DNA of 64,000 bases from an uncultured Actinobaculum sp. Its GTDB lineage: Bacteria > Actinomycetota > Actinomycetes > Actinomycetales > Actinomycetaceae. A program made the translations under genes and the position numbers. This document shows positions 42,810 to 51,873 of the stretch, in pieces. The notes below the pieces were generated by a model. It saw nothing but the letters and a program-made list of their open reading frames with translations. It made no database searches and had not been told where the DNA came from. The stretch is from the NCBI GenBank assembly GCA_938020505.1, contig CALIHR010000055.1:1-64000 (forward strand). The letters run 5' to 3'. Position 1 is the first letter of the stretch. Every line of letters begins with the position of its first letter.

Positions 42810-44726
42810 TCACTTGCCTCTTTTCGCTCGCGCGGCCGCCCTGTAACGCTCCTGCGAGCCGAGAATCACTTTCCGGATGCGCACCGCCTCCGGCGTGACC
42901 TCGATGCATTCGTCGGCGGCGGCGAACTCGATGGACTCTTCCAAGGTCAGCTTGCGCGGAGCCTGAAGCGTCTCAAACACCTCCGCGGTGGCCGATCGCA
43001 TATTCGTCATTTCCTTCGCCCGCACGACGTTGACGTCCATGTCCTCGTCACGCGGGTTCTCCCCCACGACCTGGCCTTCGTAAACCTCCTGGCCCGGTTC
43101 GACGAAGAACGTTCCGCGGTCCTCCAGCTTTTGGAGGGCGTATGCGGTGACCTGGCCCTGACGGTCGGAAACGAGGGAGCCGGTGGCGCGAGACTCTATC
43201 GGCCCGGCCCAAGGCGCGTACCCGTCGCCGATCGAGGAGGCGATTCCGGTGCCCCTCGTCTGCGTGAGGAACTGGGAGCGGAAGCCGATCATGCCGCGGG
43301 CCGGCACGACGAACTCCATACGCACCCAGCCGGAGCCGTGGTTCGACATCGTCTCCATCCGTCCTTTGCGCGCCGCCATGATCTGCGTGACCGTGCCGAG
43401 ATACTCTTCGGGAACATCGATCGTCGTCCGCTCCATGGGCTCATGGACCTTGCCGTCGACCGTCTTCGTGACGACCTGCGGCTTGCCCACAGTCAGCTCG
43501 AACCCCTCGCGCCGCATCTGCTCGACGAGGATCGCCAACGCGAGCTCTCCGCGATCCTGGACCTCCCACCGGTCGGGGCGGTCGGTGGGCAGCACCCTGA
43601 TCGAGACATTGCCTACGAGCTCCGCGTCGAGCCGGTCTTTGACCTGGCGCGCGGTGAGTTTGTGCCCTTTCACCCTGCCCGCCAAGGGCGAGGTGTTGAT
43701 GCCGACCGTCATGGAGATCGCCGGATCGTCGACGTGTATGGGCGGCAGCGGGCGGGGATCGTCCAAGTCCACCAGGCAGTCGCCGATCGTGATGTCCTCG
43801 ACCCCCGCAATCGCCACGATGTCGCCGGCTCGCGCGCTCTGCGCCGGCTCGCGGTTGAGCCCTTTGGTTGCAAGCAGCTCGGATATGTGCACCCGCGAAA
43901 GCGAGCCGTCCTTTCCTGAAAGGCCGACCCATGCGCCCTTCGTCAGCTCTCCCGAATAGATCCGGGTCAGCGCGAGGCGCCCGAGGAAGGGCGAGGCGTC
44001 GAGGTTCGTCACCTGGGCGACGAGCCCGGCGTCGGCGTCGTACTCGGGGGCGGGTATGTAGTGGAGCATCGCCTCGAAAAGCGGCTCCAAATCGCGGTTG
44101 GCGGGCAGCTCGCCGTCTTCGGGGCGGAGCGTGTCGGCGTATCCCGCCTTCGCGGCGCAGAAGACCACGGGGATCTCCAAGAGCCGGTCGAGAACCGCGT
44201 CGTCGGGATCCTCGAGGTCCGAGTAGAGGGAGAACAGCAGGTCCTGGGTCTCGTTGACCACCTCGTCGATCCTGGCGTCCGGGCGGTCTACCTTGTTGAC
44301 CACGGTGATGACCGGGAGCTTCGCCTCGAGGGCTTTGCGCAAGACGAAACGGGTTTGGGGCAGCGGGCCCTCAGAGGCGTCGACGAGAAGGACGACGCCG
44401 TCGACCATCGACAGCCCGCGCTCGACCTCCCCGCCGAAGTCTGCGTGGCCGGGAGTGTCGATGACGTTGATCGTCACGCCCTCGGGCGCGTTGAACTTGG
44501 CCGCGGAGGGTCCGGTGTAGCGTATCGCCGTGTTCTTCGCGAGGATCGTGATGCCCTTTTCACGCTCCAGATCCCCCGAATCCATGACCCGCTCCCCCGT
44601 TTTCTCAACGGTGGCGCGCTCGCCGAAAGCCCCCGACTGCCACAGCATGGCGTCGACGAGCGTTGTCTTGCCGTGGTCGACGTGCGCCACGATGGCGACG
44701 TTCCGCAGGTCGTAACGCTTGCTCAA
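42810..44726 (-). CDS. typA: Ribosome-associated GTPase TypA/BipA
   Basis: 638 aa translational GTPase acting on ribosomes under stress and in assembly. G motifs: AHVDHGKTTLVDAML (P-loop), ERVMDSGDLEREKGITILAK (switch I, Thr in GITI), VIDTPGHADFGGEVERGL (switch II), TVVNKVDRPDAR (NKxD). The C-terminus has PARGMIGFRSQFLTQTRGTG and VDVNVVRAKEMTNMR-like sequence. TTG at 44726 gives MSKRYDLRNVAIVAHVDHG, the normal start, with AAGGA four bases upstream. ATG 44807 is in frame, five bases after a TAGGAT box, and would add 27 residues lacking family character. It heads the run to the VanW gene. Confidence 0.95.
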   Translation of the reverse strand: MSKRYDLRNVAIVAHVDHGKTTLVDAMLWQSGAFGERATVEKTGERVMDSGDLEREKGITILAKNTAIRYTGPSAAKFNAPEGVTINVIDTPGHADFGGEVERGLSMVDGVVLLVDASEGPLPQTRFVLRKALEAKLPVITVVNKVDRPDARIDEVVNETQDLLFSLYSDLEDPDDAVLDRLLEIPVVFCAAKAGYADTLRPEDGELPANRDLEPLFEAMLHYIPAPEYDADAGLVAQVTNLDASPFLGRLALTRIYSGELTKGAWVGLSGKDGSLSRVHISELLATKGLNREPAQSARAGDIVAIAGVEDITIGDCLVDLDDPRPLPPIHVDDPAISMTVGINTSPLAGRVKGHKLTARQVKDRLDAELVGNVSIRVLPTDRPDRWEVQDRGELALAILVEQMRREGFELTVGKPQVVTKTVDGKVHEPMERTTIDVPEEYLGTVTQIMAARKGRMETMSNHGSGWVRMEFVVPARGMIGFRSQFLTQTRGTGIASSIGDGYAPWAGPIESRATGSLVSDRQGQVTAYALQKLEDRGTFFVEPGQEVYEGQVVGENPRDEDMDVNVVRAKEMTNMRSATAEVFETLQAPRKLTLEESIEFAAADECIEVTPEAVRIRKVILGSQERYRAAARAKRGK

Positions 44727-44812
44727 TGATTCCTTGTCCTCGCTTGACGCGCACACGCCGGATGCCTGCTCCGACGCGTTCAGTTGCGCGGGCGCACGGT
44801 GCGCCATCGAAT

Positions 44813-44818
44813 ATCCTA
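44813..44818 (-). promoter_or_regulatory. -10 box TAGGAT of typA
   Basis: On the minus strand TAGGAT lies five bases before the in-frame ATG at 44807 and about 86 before the TTG at 44726. It marks the probable transcription start of the typA operon. Confidence 0.5.
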
Positions 44819-44894
44819 CGCGCGCAGGTTGGAAATAGCCCGGTGCGCAAGAATGTGTGATAGACCAAGCGCGCGGGTGTGAGAGAATCTGCCC

Positions 44895-45509
44895 ATGCCC
44901 ACGATCCGTTTCCGTCTGCGCAATCCCCGGCAGGCCGTCAAAGGCGGCCTGTTCGCCGCCTTCGCCGCCTTCATAGAAGCGGCCAGCGTGATGGATTCGG
45001 CCCGGGCCTCGCTCGTCCCGCCGACTCTCATCGCCGCCGGCGTCCTCGCCCTGGCTTACGTCTTCTATCTGCGACCTTACGTGACGCTCGACGACGCCGG
45101 CATCGCCTTGGGGAACTGGATCCGAACCGTGCGCATCCCCTGGCGGGAGTACAAGGGCCTCTCGTCGAAGCTGGGTTTGAAGATCCTCAGCGAGAAGGGC
45201 GACGACGCCGTCGCCTCCTATCCGAGGTCGGACAAGCGAAGCGATCGCCTTGCCCGGCGCTCGGGAGAGACCTATCGCCGCCCCGAGCCGGCCCTCAGGC
45301 CGAAAGCCGATCTGCAATGGGCGACTCCCCTGCAGGCGAGGCTGGCCATCGACTCCGCCTCCCGGGAGGCGGGAAAGGGCGAGGCCGAAGCCTTTGCATC
45401 GGGAGGAGGCGAGCAGTACTCGCGCCGCTTCTGCCCGGCCCCGTGCTTCGCCTTGGCGGCGGGCCTGCTGGCGATTGCCGAAGGCGTGAGGCAGGCCGTC
45501 TCGGGCTAG
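44895..45509 (+). CDS. PH-domain-like membrane protein
   Basis: 204 aa. Two hydrophobic stretches (AAFAAFIEAASVMDS and LIAAGVLALAYVFYL) precede RPYVTLDDAGIALGNWIRT and RIPWREYKGLSS, the layout of bacterial PH-like proteins (two helices, then a PH fold), often annotated PH domain-containing protein. The middle (~95-150) is charged and variable. A final hydrophobic segment (APCFALAAGLLAIAEG) ends the protein. The ATG is preceded by GAGAAT six bases upstream, a weak -10 match. It is divergent from typA. Function unknown. Confidence 0.75.
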   Translation: MPTIRFRLRNPRQAVKGGLFAAFAAFIEAASVMDSARASLVPPTLIAAGVLALAYVFYLRPYVTLDDAGIALGNWIRTVRIPWREYKGLSSKLGLKILSEKGDDAVASYPRSDKRSDRLARRSGETYRRPEPALRPKADLQWATPLQARLAIDSASREAGKGEAEAFASGGGEQYSRRFCPAPCFALAAGLLAIAEGVRQAVSG

Positions 45510-45526
45510 CCTCACGCCTCGAACCC

Positions 45527-47356
45527 TTAGAGCTTGAGCTCCGCGACCTCGTCGCCGATCGAGCGGAGAAGCTCGTGTCGCTCCTCGCGCCGTCGGCGCT
45601 GCTCTCCGGGCTCCGGGACGGGCGCCGCGGCCAGCAGCCGCTTCGTGTACTCCTCGCGCGGATTGTGCAGCACGGACGTGCGCAGCCCCTGCTCAACGAT
45701 CTTTCCGTCTTGGAGCACCACCACTCGGTGGGCGAGCATGTCCACCACGGCGAGGTCGTGCGAGACGAACAAGCAGGCGAAGCCGAAGTCCCGCTGAAGG
45801 GCCGAAAGCATCGTCAGCACCTGCGCCTGCACGGAGACGTCGAGGGCCGACGTCGGCTCGTCCGCGATGAGAAGGCTGGGCCGGAGCGCCAGGGCCCGCG
45901 CGATGCACACGCGCTGACGCTGGCCGCCGGAAAGCTCGTGCGGGAAGCGGTTGTAGGTCGAGCGCGGAAGGCTGACGGCGTCAAGCAGCTCATACACCCT
46001 TTGCCGCCGGGACTTCTGGTTTCCCTCCCGGTGAACCACCAGGGGCTCGACGATGCAGTCGCCGATCGGGAAGCGCGGGTCGAGGGAGGCGGCGGGGTCC
46101 TGGAAGACCACGCCCATCATTTTCCTGCTGCGTCTAGCCTCGTCCTTGGACATTGCCAGGAGGTCCTTGCCGAAGACCTCGACGCTTCCGGAGGCGGCCG
46201 GAACAAGCCCGAGCACGCATTTGCCGATCGTCGATTTGCCCGAGCCCGACTCCCCGACGAGCCCGACGATCTCCCCGTGCGCGACGTCGAAGGTCACGCC
46301 GTCGACCGCGCGGAACGGCTCCTTGCCGTGCCGCTCGTACTCGATGACCAAATTGTTCGCGCTGAGAACCGTGTCGCTCAGATTGATGAGCTCGTCGCGG
46401 GACTCGTCGAATCCGAACTGGGCCCGTCCGCGTCCCAGGTGGGGAACCGCGCGCAGCAGCCTCTGCGTGTACGGATGCTCGGGGTGATTGAGGACGGCGT
46501 CGACGGTTCCCGATTCGACGATGTTTCCTTTGAACATCACGTGGACGGTGTCGGCCATGTCGGCGACGACGCCCATCGAGTGCGTGATGAGCAAGATGCC
46601 GGTGTTGAGCTTGTCCTTGAGCGAGCGCAGCAGGTCGAGGATGTCGGCCTGGACGGTGACGTCGAGGGCCGTGGTCGGCTCATCGGCGATGATGGCCTTG
46701 GGGTTGCACGAGATCGCCATGGCGATGCACACGCGCTGGCGCTGACCGCCGGAAAGCTCGTGCGGGTACTGCTTGACCCGAGCCTCGGCGTCGTTCAAGC
46801 CGACCATCTTGAGCAGCTCGACGGCTCGCGCCATGGCCGCCGTCCCGTAGGCGACGCCGTGCTGCTCGAGCGCTTCGGTTATCTGCCGTCCGATCGTGAG
46901 GACGGGGTTGAGCGCCGTCATGGGCTCCTGGAAGACCATGGCGACGTCTTTGCCTCGCAGGTTGCGCAGGCCGCGCGAGCCCATTCCCCGAACGCTTTTG
47001 CCAGCCACGGTGACTTCGCCGTCGATGGACGCGTTCCCGGGCAGGAGGCCCAGCGCGGTCGTCGACGTGACAGACTTGCCGGACCCAGATTCGCCAACGA
47101 GGGCCACGACCTGTCCGGGGACGACGTCGATGCTCACGCCGCGCACCGCGTGGACTCGCCCAAACTCCGTCTTGAACTGGACGTCGAGGTCCTGAAAGGC
47201 CAAAACGGGCTCCGAGGAGATCTTCTGGACCTCGATCACCTTGCCCTTGTCGAGGCCTCCGTCGAGCTTGGGGCCGGCCCCTTTGCGGGGCTTGCGGACG
47301 GGCTGTTCTTTCTTGTCTTTCTTGTCCGACGCGGGCTGTTCTTTCTTGTCCGACAT
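45527..47356 (-). CDS. Peptide ABC importer, fused double ATP-binding protein (DppD-DppF type)
   Basis: 609 aa containing two complete ATPase domains. The first has VALVGESGSGKSVTSTTALG, signature LSGGQRQRVCIAMA and Walker B AIIADEPTTALD; the second has VGLVGESGSGKSTIGKCVLG, LSGGQRQRVCIARA and LLIADEPTSALD. Each ends with an oligopeptide-transporter C-terminal motif (HPEHPYTQRLLRAVPH; NPREEYTKRLLAAAP). The N-terminal 40 residues are Lys-rich repeats of DKKEQP type. The ATG overlaps the permease stop (TGATG). It powers uptake of di- or oligopeptides by the adjoining permeases. It converges with the PH-like gene over 17 bases. Confidence 0.95.
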   Translation of the reverse strand: MSDKKEQPASDKKDKKEQPVRKPRKGAGPKLDGGLDKGKVIEVQKISSEPVLAFQDLDVQFKTEFGRVHAVRGVSIDVVPGQVVALVGESGSGKSVTSTTALGLLPGNASIDGEVTVAGKSVRGMGSRGLRNLRGKDVAMVFQEPMTALNPVLTIGRQITEALEQHGVAYGTAAMARAVELLKMVGLNDAEARVKQYPHELSGGQRQRVCIAMAISCNPKAIIADEPTTALDVTVQADILDLLRSLKDKLNTGILLITHSMGVVADMADTVHVMFKGNIVESGTVDAVLNHPEHPYTQRLLRAVPHLGRGRAQFGFDESRDELINLSDTVLSANNLVIEYERHGKEPFRAVDGVTFDVAHGEIVGLVGESGSGKSTIGKCVLGLVPAASGSVEVFGKDLLAMSKDEARRSRKMMGVVFQDPAASLDPRFPIGDCIVEPLVVHREGNQKSRRQRVYELLDAVSLPRSTYNRFPHELSGGQRQRVCIARALALRPSLLIADEPTSALDVSVQAQVLTMLSALQRDFGFACLFVSHDLAVVDMLAHRVVVLQDGKIVEQGLRTSVLHNPREEYTKRLLAAAPVPEPGEQRRRREERHELLRSIGDEVAELKL

Positions 47357-48378
47357 CAGGATGCCTTTCCTCTCTGGCGGGGATCGAACGCGTCGCGCAA
47401 GCCGTCGCCGATGAAGTTGACGCTCAGCGCGAAGACGAGGATCGCCGTCGCAGGAGCGAAGAAGAGCCACGGACGCGTGGAGAACGAGCTCTGGTACTGG
47501 CTGATGAGCAGGCCGAGCGACGTGTCGGGCGCCTTCACTCCGTATCCGAGGAAGGAAAGCGACGTCTCCAGAAGCACCGCGGAGGCGATGAGCAAGGTCG
47601 CCGAGACGATGATCGTGCCCAGGCAGTTGGGAAGAATGTGGCGGATGATGATCCTTCTGTTGGAAGCGCCGAGTGCGCGCGCGGCCGAGACGAACTCGCG
47701 CTCCCTGAGGGAAAGGACCTCGCCTCTGACCAGGCGCGCCAAGCCGGTCCAATAAAGAATGCCGAGCATGAAGGCGAGGAAGACGATTCCGAACTCTCCA
47801 GTCATCCGGCCGACGACGGCGGCCAGCACGAGCAGCGGGATGACGATGAAAAGGTCCGTCATCCGCATGAGGGCAGCCTCGACCCAGCCGCGGTAGTAGC
47901 CCGCGATCGCGCCGACCACCGTGCCGATGAGCGTTCCCACCAGCCCGACGACGAAGGCGATGATGATCGAGTTTTGGGTTCCTCTCATGGTCAGGGCGAA
48001 GTAGTCTTTGCCTACGGAATCCTGACCGAAGGGGTGCTCGCCGAGGTGGAGGAAACCGAGGGTCGGGCGCCCGCCGTTGATCGTCGGATAGGTGTCTGTG
48101 TAGTTGTACTTCCACCAACCCGGAAGGGGCCCGTAGCCGATCGACGTGAAGGCGAGGAGGGCGATGAAGACGAAGACGATGAGGGAAACCATCGCCGCTC
48201 TGTGGTGGAAGAAGCGACGGCGGACGAGCTGGCCCTGCGAATAGGACTTGTCCGTCGTCTGGTCGAGGACCTCGTCCTCCACCTCCACTGCTGCGAAGTC
48301 GGCGTCTTCGCCAATGTGCACAACCGAGTGCTTGCTGTCTGTCATGTTTCCCTCCGAAGGGGCGTCACTGGATGTCAT
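47356..48378 (-). CDS. Peptide ABC importer, permease C (DppC-like)
   Basis: 340 aa. The N-terminal ~50 residues are acidic, followed by RRRFFHHRAAMVSLIVFVFI, the first helix of DppC/OppC proteins. The extracellular loop has LGEHPFGQDSVGKDYFAL, and the ATPase-contact loop is seen as LSLREREFVSAARALGASNR with RHILPNCLGTIIV. The end reads NFIGDGLRDAFDPRQRGK, as in the family. It begins seven bases after the DppB-like gene, with GAGG before the ATG. It forms the channel together with the DppB-like permease. Confidence 0.95.
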   Translation of the reverse strand: MTSSDAPSEGNMTDSKHSVVHIGEDADFAAVEVEDEVLDQTTDKSYSQGQLVRRRFFHHRAAMVSLIVFVFIALLAFTSIGYGPLPGWWKYNYTDTYPTINGGRPTLGFLHLGEHPFGQDSVGKDYFALTMRGTQNSIIIAFVVGLVGTLIGTVVGAIAGYYRGWVEAALMRMTDLFIVIPLLVLAAVVGRMTGEFGIVFLAFMLGILYWTGLARLVRGEVLSLREREFVSAARALGASNRRIIIRHILPNCLGTIIVSATLLIASAVLLETSLSFLGYGVKAPDTSLGLLISQYQSSFSTRPWLFFAPATAILVFALSVNFIGDGLRDAFDPRQRGKAS

Positions 48379-48385
48379 CGCAGCC

Positions 48386-49978
48386 TCACCGCCTGATTCT
48401 CGGGTCGATGTACGCGTAAAGGATGTCGGCGACCATGTTCATGACGATGGCGGCGGTTCCGGTCACCGTGAAGAAGGCCATGACCGGCATCGGATCGACG
48501 GCGTCGAGCCCCGAACGGAACAGGGCGCCCATCCCTTGCCAGCCGAAGATGGATTCCGTGATGACCGCCCCTCCGATGAGGTTGGCGAAGTCCGTGGCGA
48601 CGATCGTGGTGATCGGAATCATGGCGTTGCGGAAAGCGTGTCGGGTGATGACCGTGCGCTCGGGAAGGCCCTTGGATCTGGCGGTTCGAATGTAATCTTG
48701 CCCCAGAACTTCGAGCATGGACGAGCGCGTGTACCTCGTGTAGCTCGCGAAGGATATGAGGGTCAGGGAAATCGTCGGCAAAAGCAGATGCGTGGCGGTG
48801 TCGATGACGTTGAGCCAGAATATCTCCCCGCCCTCGAAGTTCGGCGTTCCCGCACCCACGGTAGCCACCGGCCGGTTGCCCACCACTTTGGTGTAGTCCG
48901 CCCAGTATTCGGCCATGTAGTTCGCGAAAACCGCGAGGAAAACAGCGCATGCCGTCCACACGTTGGCCCACATGACGGAGCGCTTGGCGTATCCGCCGAA
49001 AACGAACCCGATGACGACCCCGGCGAGTATCGCCGCCAGGAGAAGGCCGAAGAGCAGACCCCACGTAGGCCGCCAAAGGCCCCCGCTGGCGGCTAGGAAG
49101 ACCACTAGGCTCGCTAGCGCGGAGCCGAACGTGGACACCAGGGCCCGCCTGTTGGACAGGCCGCAGAAGAGAGAGGAGAAGAGCACGGCCGAGGCGGCGG
49201 AGACGACGATGATGAAACCCCATCCCAGCTGCGGGCTGAGGAACCACTTCGTGTTCGAGATGACGACGAGCACGACGAGGGCGAATAGGAAGGCGCCCGC
49301 GCCCGCGCATGCCCGCCGCCGGAGGCTCCCGCCGACGAGCGACTGCGTGAAAAGTGCGAAAATCGCCGCAAAAAGCACAGTCGTCGCAAAGGATATGGTC
49401 GGATCCTCCAGCCAGTCGTTGAACTTGATGGCGCCGTATTCCTTGAGGAGGACGGCGAAGACGAAGGACGGAAGCGAGAAGAAGGCGAAGGATATGAAGG
49501 TGACGACGTAGTCGAATCCCGAGTACTGCCGTATCGCCGTCATGACGCCGAAGAAAACGCCGAGCACGATGGCGAAGACCGTCGAGAGGAAGACGAGGCG
49601 AAGGCTCGATCCCATGGCGTCGACGAGAAGGTCGTTTACGTGCTGGCCTCTGAAGTTGGTTCCGAAGTCACAGGCGCCCACAAAGCACTTGCTTGCCCCG
49701 CCGAGCCAGGCGAAATAGCGCGTGTACCAGGGGTCGTTCAGGTGCATGACGGCTATGCGCCGATCGATGAGGTTCTGGCGGTTGGGGCTCGTGCTCTCCC
49801 TGAGATCGCCCAGGGGATCGCCGGCATTGATCGTCAGAATGAAAAGGATGACGGAGGCCGCCAGCAAGACAAGGGCGGATATGCCCAGGCGCTTGATTAT
49901 GAATTTAAACACTAGGCGAATCTTCTTTCCAACGGTTCGCGAACGTTGCCCCTCGGGCTGACGTGCCCGAAGCAACAT
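48386..49978 (-). CDS. Peptide ABC importer, permease B (DppB-like), enlarged
   Basis: 530 aa, against about 310-330 for usual DppB proteins. The N-terminus (IIKRLGISALVLLAASVILF, then NLIDRRIAVMHLNDPWYTRY) and C-terminus (ISLTLISFASYTRYTRSSML, RTARSKGLPERTVITRHAFR, ESIFGWQGMGALF) are standard. Between them, at about residues 210-345, several extra hydrophobic helices are inserted (for example FLFALVVLVVISNTKWFL and LLFGLLLAAILAGVVIGFVF). The ATG at 49978 has TACACT six bases upstream, so an internal leaderless promoter is likely in addition to read-through from the binding-protein gene. Confidence 0.92.
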   Translation of the reverse strand: MLLRARQPEGQRSRTVGKKIRLVFKFIIKRLGISALVLLAASVILFILTINAGDPLGDLRESTSPNRQNLIDRRIAVMHLNDPWYTRYFAWLGGASKCFVGACDFGTNFRGQHVNDLLVDAMGSSLRLVFLSTVFAIVLGVFFGVMTAIRQYSGFDYVVTFISFAFFSLPSFVFAVLLKEYGAIKFNDWLEDPTISFATTVLFAAIFALFTQSLVGGSLRRRACAGAGAFLFALVVLVVISNTKWFLSPQLGWGFIIVVSAASAVLFSSLFCGLSNRRALVSTFGSALASLVVFLAASGGLWRPTWGLLFGLLLAAILAGVVIGFVFGGYAKRSVMWANVWTACAVFLAVFANYMAEYWADYTKVVGNRPVATVGAGTPNFEGGEIFWLNVIDTATHLLLPTISLTLISFASYTRYTRSSMLEVLGQDYIRTARSKGLPERTVITRHAFRNAMIPITTIVATDFANLIGGAVITESIFGWQGMGALFRSGLDAVDPMPVMAFFTVTGTAAIVMNMVADILYAYIDPRIRR

Positions 49979-49984
49979 TGTGGA

Positions 49985-49990
49985 AGTGTA
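49985..49990 (-). promoter_or_regulatory. -10 box TACACT before the DppB-like gene
   Basis: On the minus strand TACACT is followed by six bases and the ATG at 49978. It would allow expression of the permease and ATPase genes apart from the binding protein. Confidence 0.45.
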
Positions 49991-50029
49991 CCAGTTTCAC
50001 CTTCAGAGCCATTTGCCGAAGGCGGAAGA

Positions 50030-50078
50030 AGGGCCCCGCGATCGCGCACGCCGTCCGCGCCCGCAACAGCGGGGCCCT
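50030..50078 (-). terminator. Hairpin between the binding-protein and permease genes
   Basis: Arms AGGGCCCCGC (50030-50039) and GCGGGGCCCT (50069-50078) are perfect over 10 bp with a 29-base loop. It lies 13 bases past the binding-protein stop. Such hairpins commonly attenuate the downstream genes or protect the binding-protein mRNA. Confidence 0.6.
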
Positions 50079-50091
50079 CCTGGTCAGCCGG

Positions 50092-51873
50092 TCACTCGGA
50101 CGACTTCCACTTCCACTTTTCGGCGTTCCACAACGCCTGCTTTTGGGTGATGTTCCGCTTGACGTTCTCCAGACCGTTCGAGTAACCGACGATGCCCGGC
50201 TGGACGTACAGCGGCAGGCCGAACAGATCGTCCCACAGCTGCTTCTCGATCACTTTCTTGGACTCCAGCCACACGCCTTTGTCCAGACTGGTGGCGACCT
50301 TCTTCCATTCGGCGTCGACGGTCTTGTTGGAGTACTCGCTCTTGTTCTGCTGCCCTTTGGTTTGATAGATGTTCTGGCCCGAAACGATCTGTCCGGAGCC
50401 GTTCCAGCCGAAGAGCGCCATATCCCACTGACCCGTGAAGTACTCGCCGCCTTCGTCCATGAACTTCGCGGACGAGTTGTCCTTAACGGTAATCCCTGCC
50501 TTCTTGCAGGAGGCGGTGATGAGGGCGACCGTCTCTTCACGGCGCGGATTGCCGTTTCGGTATCCGATCCGAACCGTCGGATTCTTAATTCCGGAGGCGG
50601 CCACGTGTTGCTTCGCCTTTTCGATGTTCACCTTGTCGTACTCGCCGTTGTAGGAAGCCTTGACGACGTCTTCATAGTCCTTGTCCGTCGGGAAGTACTC
50701 GCGGGCGTTGAGGACTTGGGCCTTCGGGTCGAGAGGCTTGATGAGCTTCTGGACGATATCCGAACGCGGGACGCAGTATGCCATGGCCTTGCGGAGGTTG
50801 ATCCCGCCCTTGTTCTCGGCGAACACCGAATTCGAGCCGAAGTTGTAGTCGAGGTGCTCCCAGACCATGGTCGGCCCCTGGAGGAGCGTCACATTGGGCG
50901 TCTTCTTGATACGGGCGATCGAGTCCTGGGTGGCCTGGGGCTCGATGACGTTCAGATCTCCGTTGGCCAGGGCCTGAAGCTGGGCGTCGTCTTCCACCTG
51001 CTTGATGATGAGCTCTTTCGTTCCGGCCTTCTCGCCCCACCAATCGGGGTTTCGCTCGAGCGTGACGTACTGCTTGGCCTTCCAACCGCCCTGCTTGAGC
51101 GCGAAGGGCCCGAAGGACGGGATCTCCTCGGCGGGCGGAAGCTTGCCCGGAGCAGTGTCATTCCACTTGTTCCAGGCCTCGGCCGCCTTCTTCGCGATCG
51201 CGAAATCCTTGTTCTTGAGCGCCTTGAACAGATCCTGCTTGCTCATGCCGATCTTCTTGGCGACCACGTGCGAGGGAAGGGGCCCGCTCACGTTGAGCTC
51301 CCAGTCGGGGTACACGGTGTCGTACTTGACCGTGAACTTCTTTTCGCCCTCGTTGCACTGAGGGCCTTCCGAAACGGGGTGAGCGTATCCCTCGGGGCTG
51401 GAAACGTGGTTGAAAAGAGGCTGAGCCTGTCCGCTCTTTTCGTCGACGGCGCCCGCGGCCTTTTGGCCTTCGAGGATCCAATCGGGGTTCTGGCTCACCC
51501 AATCAAGGTAGAAGTCCTCGCAGGTGATCGGCGTCTTCCCCTGATAGACCGCTTTCTCATTGACCGTGTACTCGACGGTGAGCGGGTCGTCCGAGAGTTT
51601 CTTGTAGTCGCCCAGATCGCTCCCGTGCTTCCACACCCCCTGGGGGTCGTAATAGCCGAAGCCCGATTGCACGCGGTCGGTGACTGCCGCGGTCGTGGTC
51701 GAGTATGCCTCAACCGTCGAACCGTTGTAGCCGCCCCACTCCTGCTTGCCGGGAGAGTAGCTGATCGAGTTTTTAGACCCGACTTTGAGCTCTTGCTTCC
51801 CGCCGGAACCGCACGCCCCCAAAGCGAGTGCGGCCGCGGCAAGGGCCCCGACCATCGAGTAGGCCTTCTTCAT
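50092..51873 (-). CDS. Peptide ABC importer, substrate-binding lipoprotein (family 5)
   Basis: 593 aa. The signal sequence ends in the lipobox LGAC with Cys21 (ALAAAALALGACGSGG), so it should be tethered to the outer face of the membrane. Family 5 features include AVTDRVQSGFGYYD, PVTCEDFYLDWV-like sequence (ITCEDFYLDW), FGPFALKQGGWKAKQYVTLE, RNPDWWGEKAG and NLRKAMAYCVPRSDIV. The family binds peptides, nickel or other ligands; the neighbouring Dpp-type permeases favour peptides. AAGGAGGGG stands before the ATG. It is the first gene of the importer operon. Confidence 0.95.
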   Translation of the reverse strand: MKKAYSMVGALAAAALALGACGSGGKQELKVGSKNSISYSPGKQEWGGYNGSTVEAYSTTTAAVTDRVQSGFGYYDPQGVWKHGSDLGDYKKLSDDPLTVEYTVNEKAVYQGKTPITCEDFYLDWVSQNPDWILEGQKAAGAVDEKSGQAQPLFNHVSSPEGYAHPVSEGPQCNEGEKKFTVKYDTVYPDWELNVSGPLPSHVVAKKIGMSKQDLFKALKNKDFAIAKKAAEAWNKWNDTAPGKLPPAEEIPSFGPFALKQGGWKAKQYVTLERNPDWWGEKAGTKELIIKQVEDDAQLQALANGDLNVIEPQATQDSIARIKKTPNVTLLQGPTMVWEHLDYNFGSNSVFAENKGGINLRKAMAYCVPRSDIVQKLIKPLDPKAQVLNAREYFPTDKDYEDVVKASYNGEYDKVNIEKAKQHVAASGIKNPTVRIGYRNGNPRREETVALITASCKKAGITVKDNSSAKFMDEGGEYFTGQWDMALFGWNGSGQIVSGQNIYQTKGQQNKSEYSNKTVDAEWKKVATSLDKGVWLESKKVIEKQLWDDLFGLPLYVQPGIVGYSNGLENVKRNITQKQALWNAEKWKWKSSE

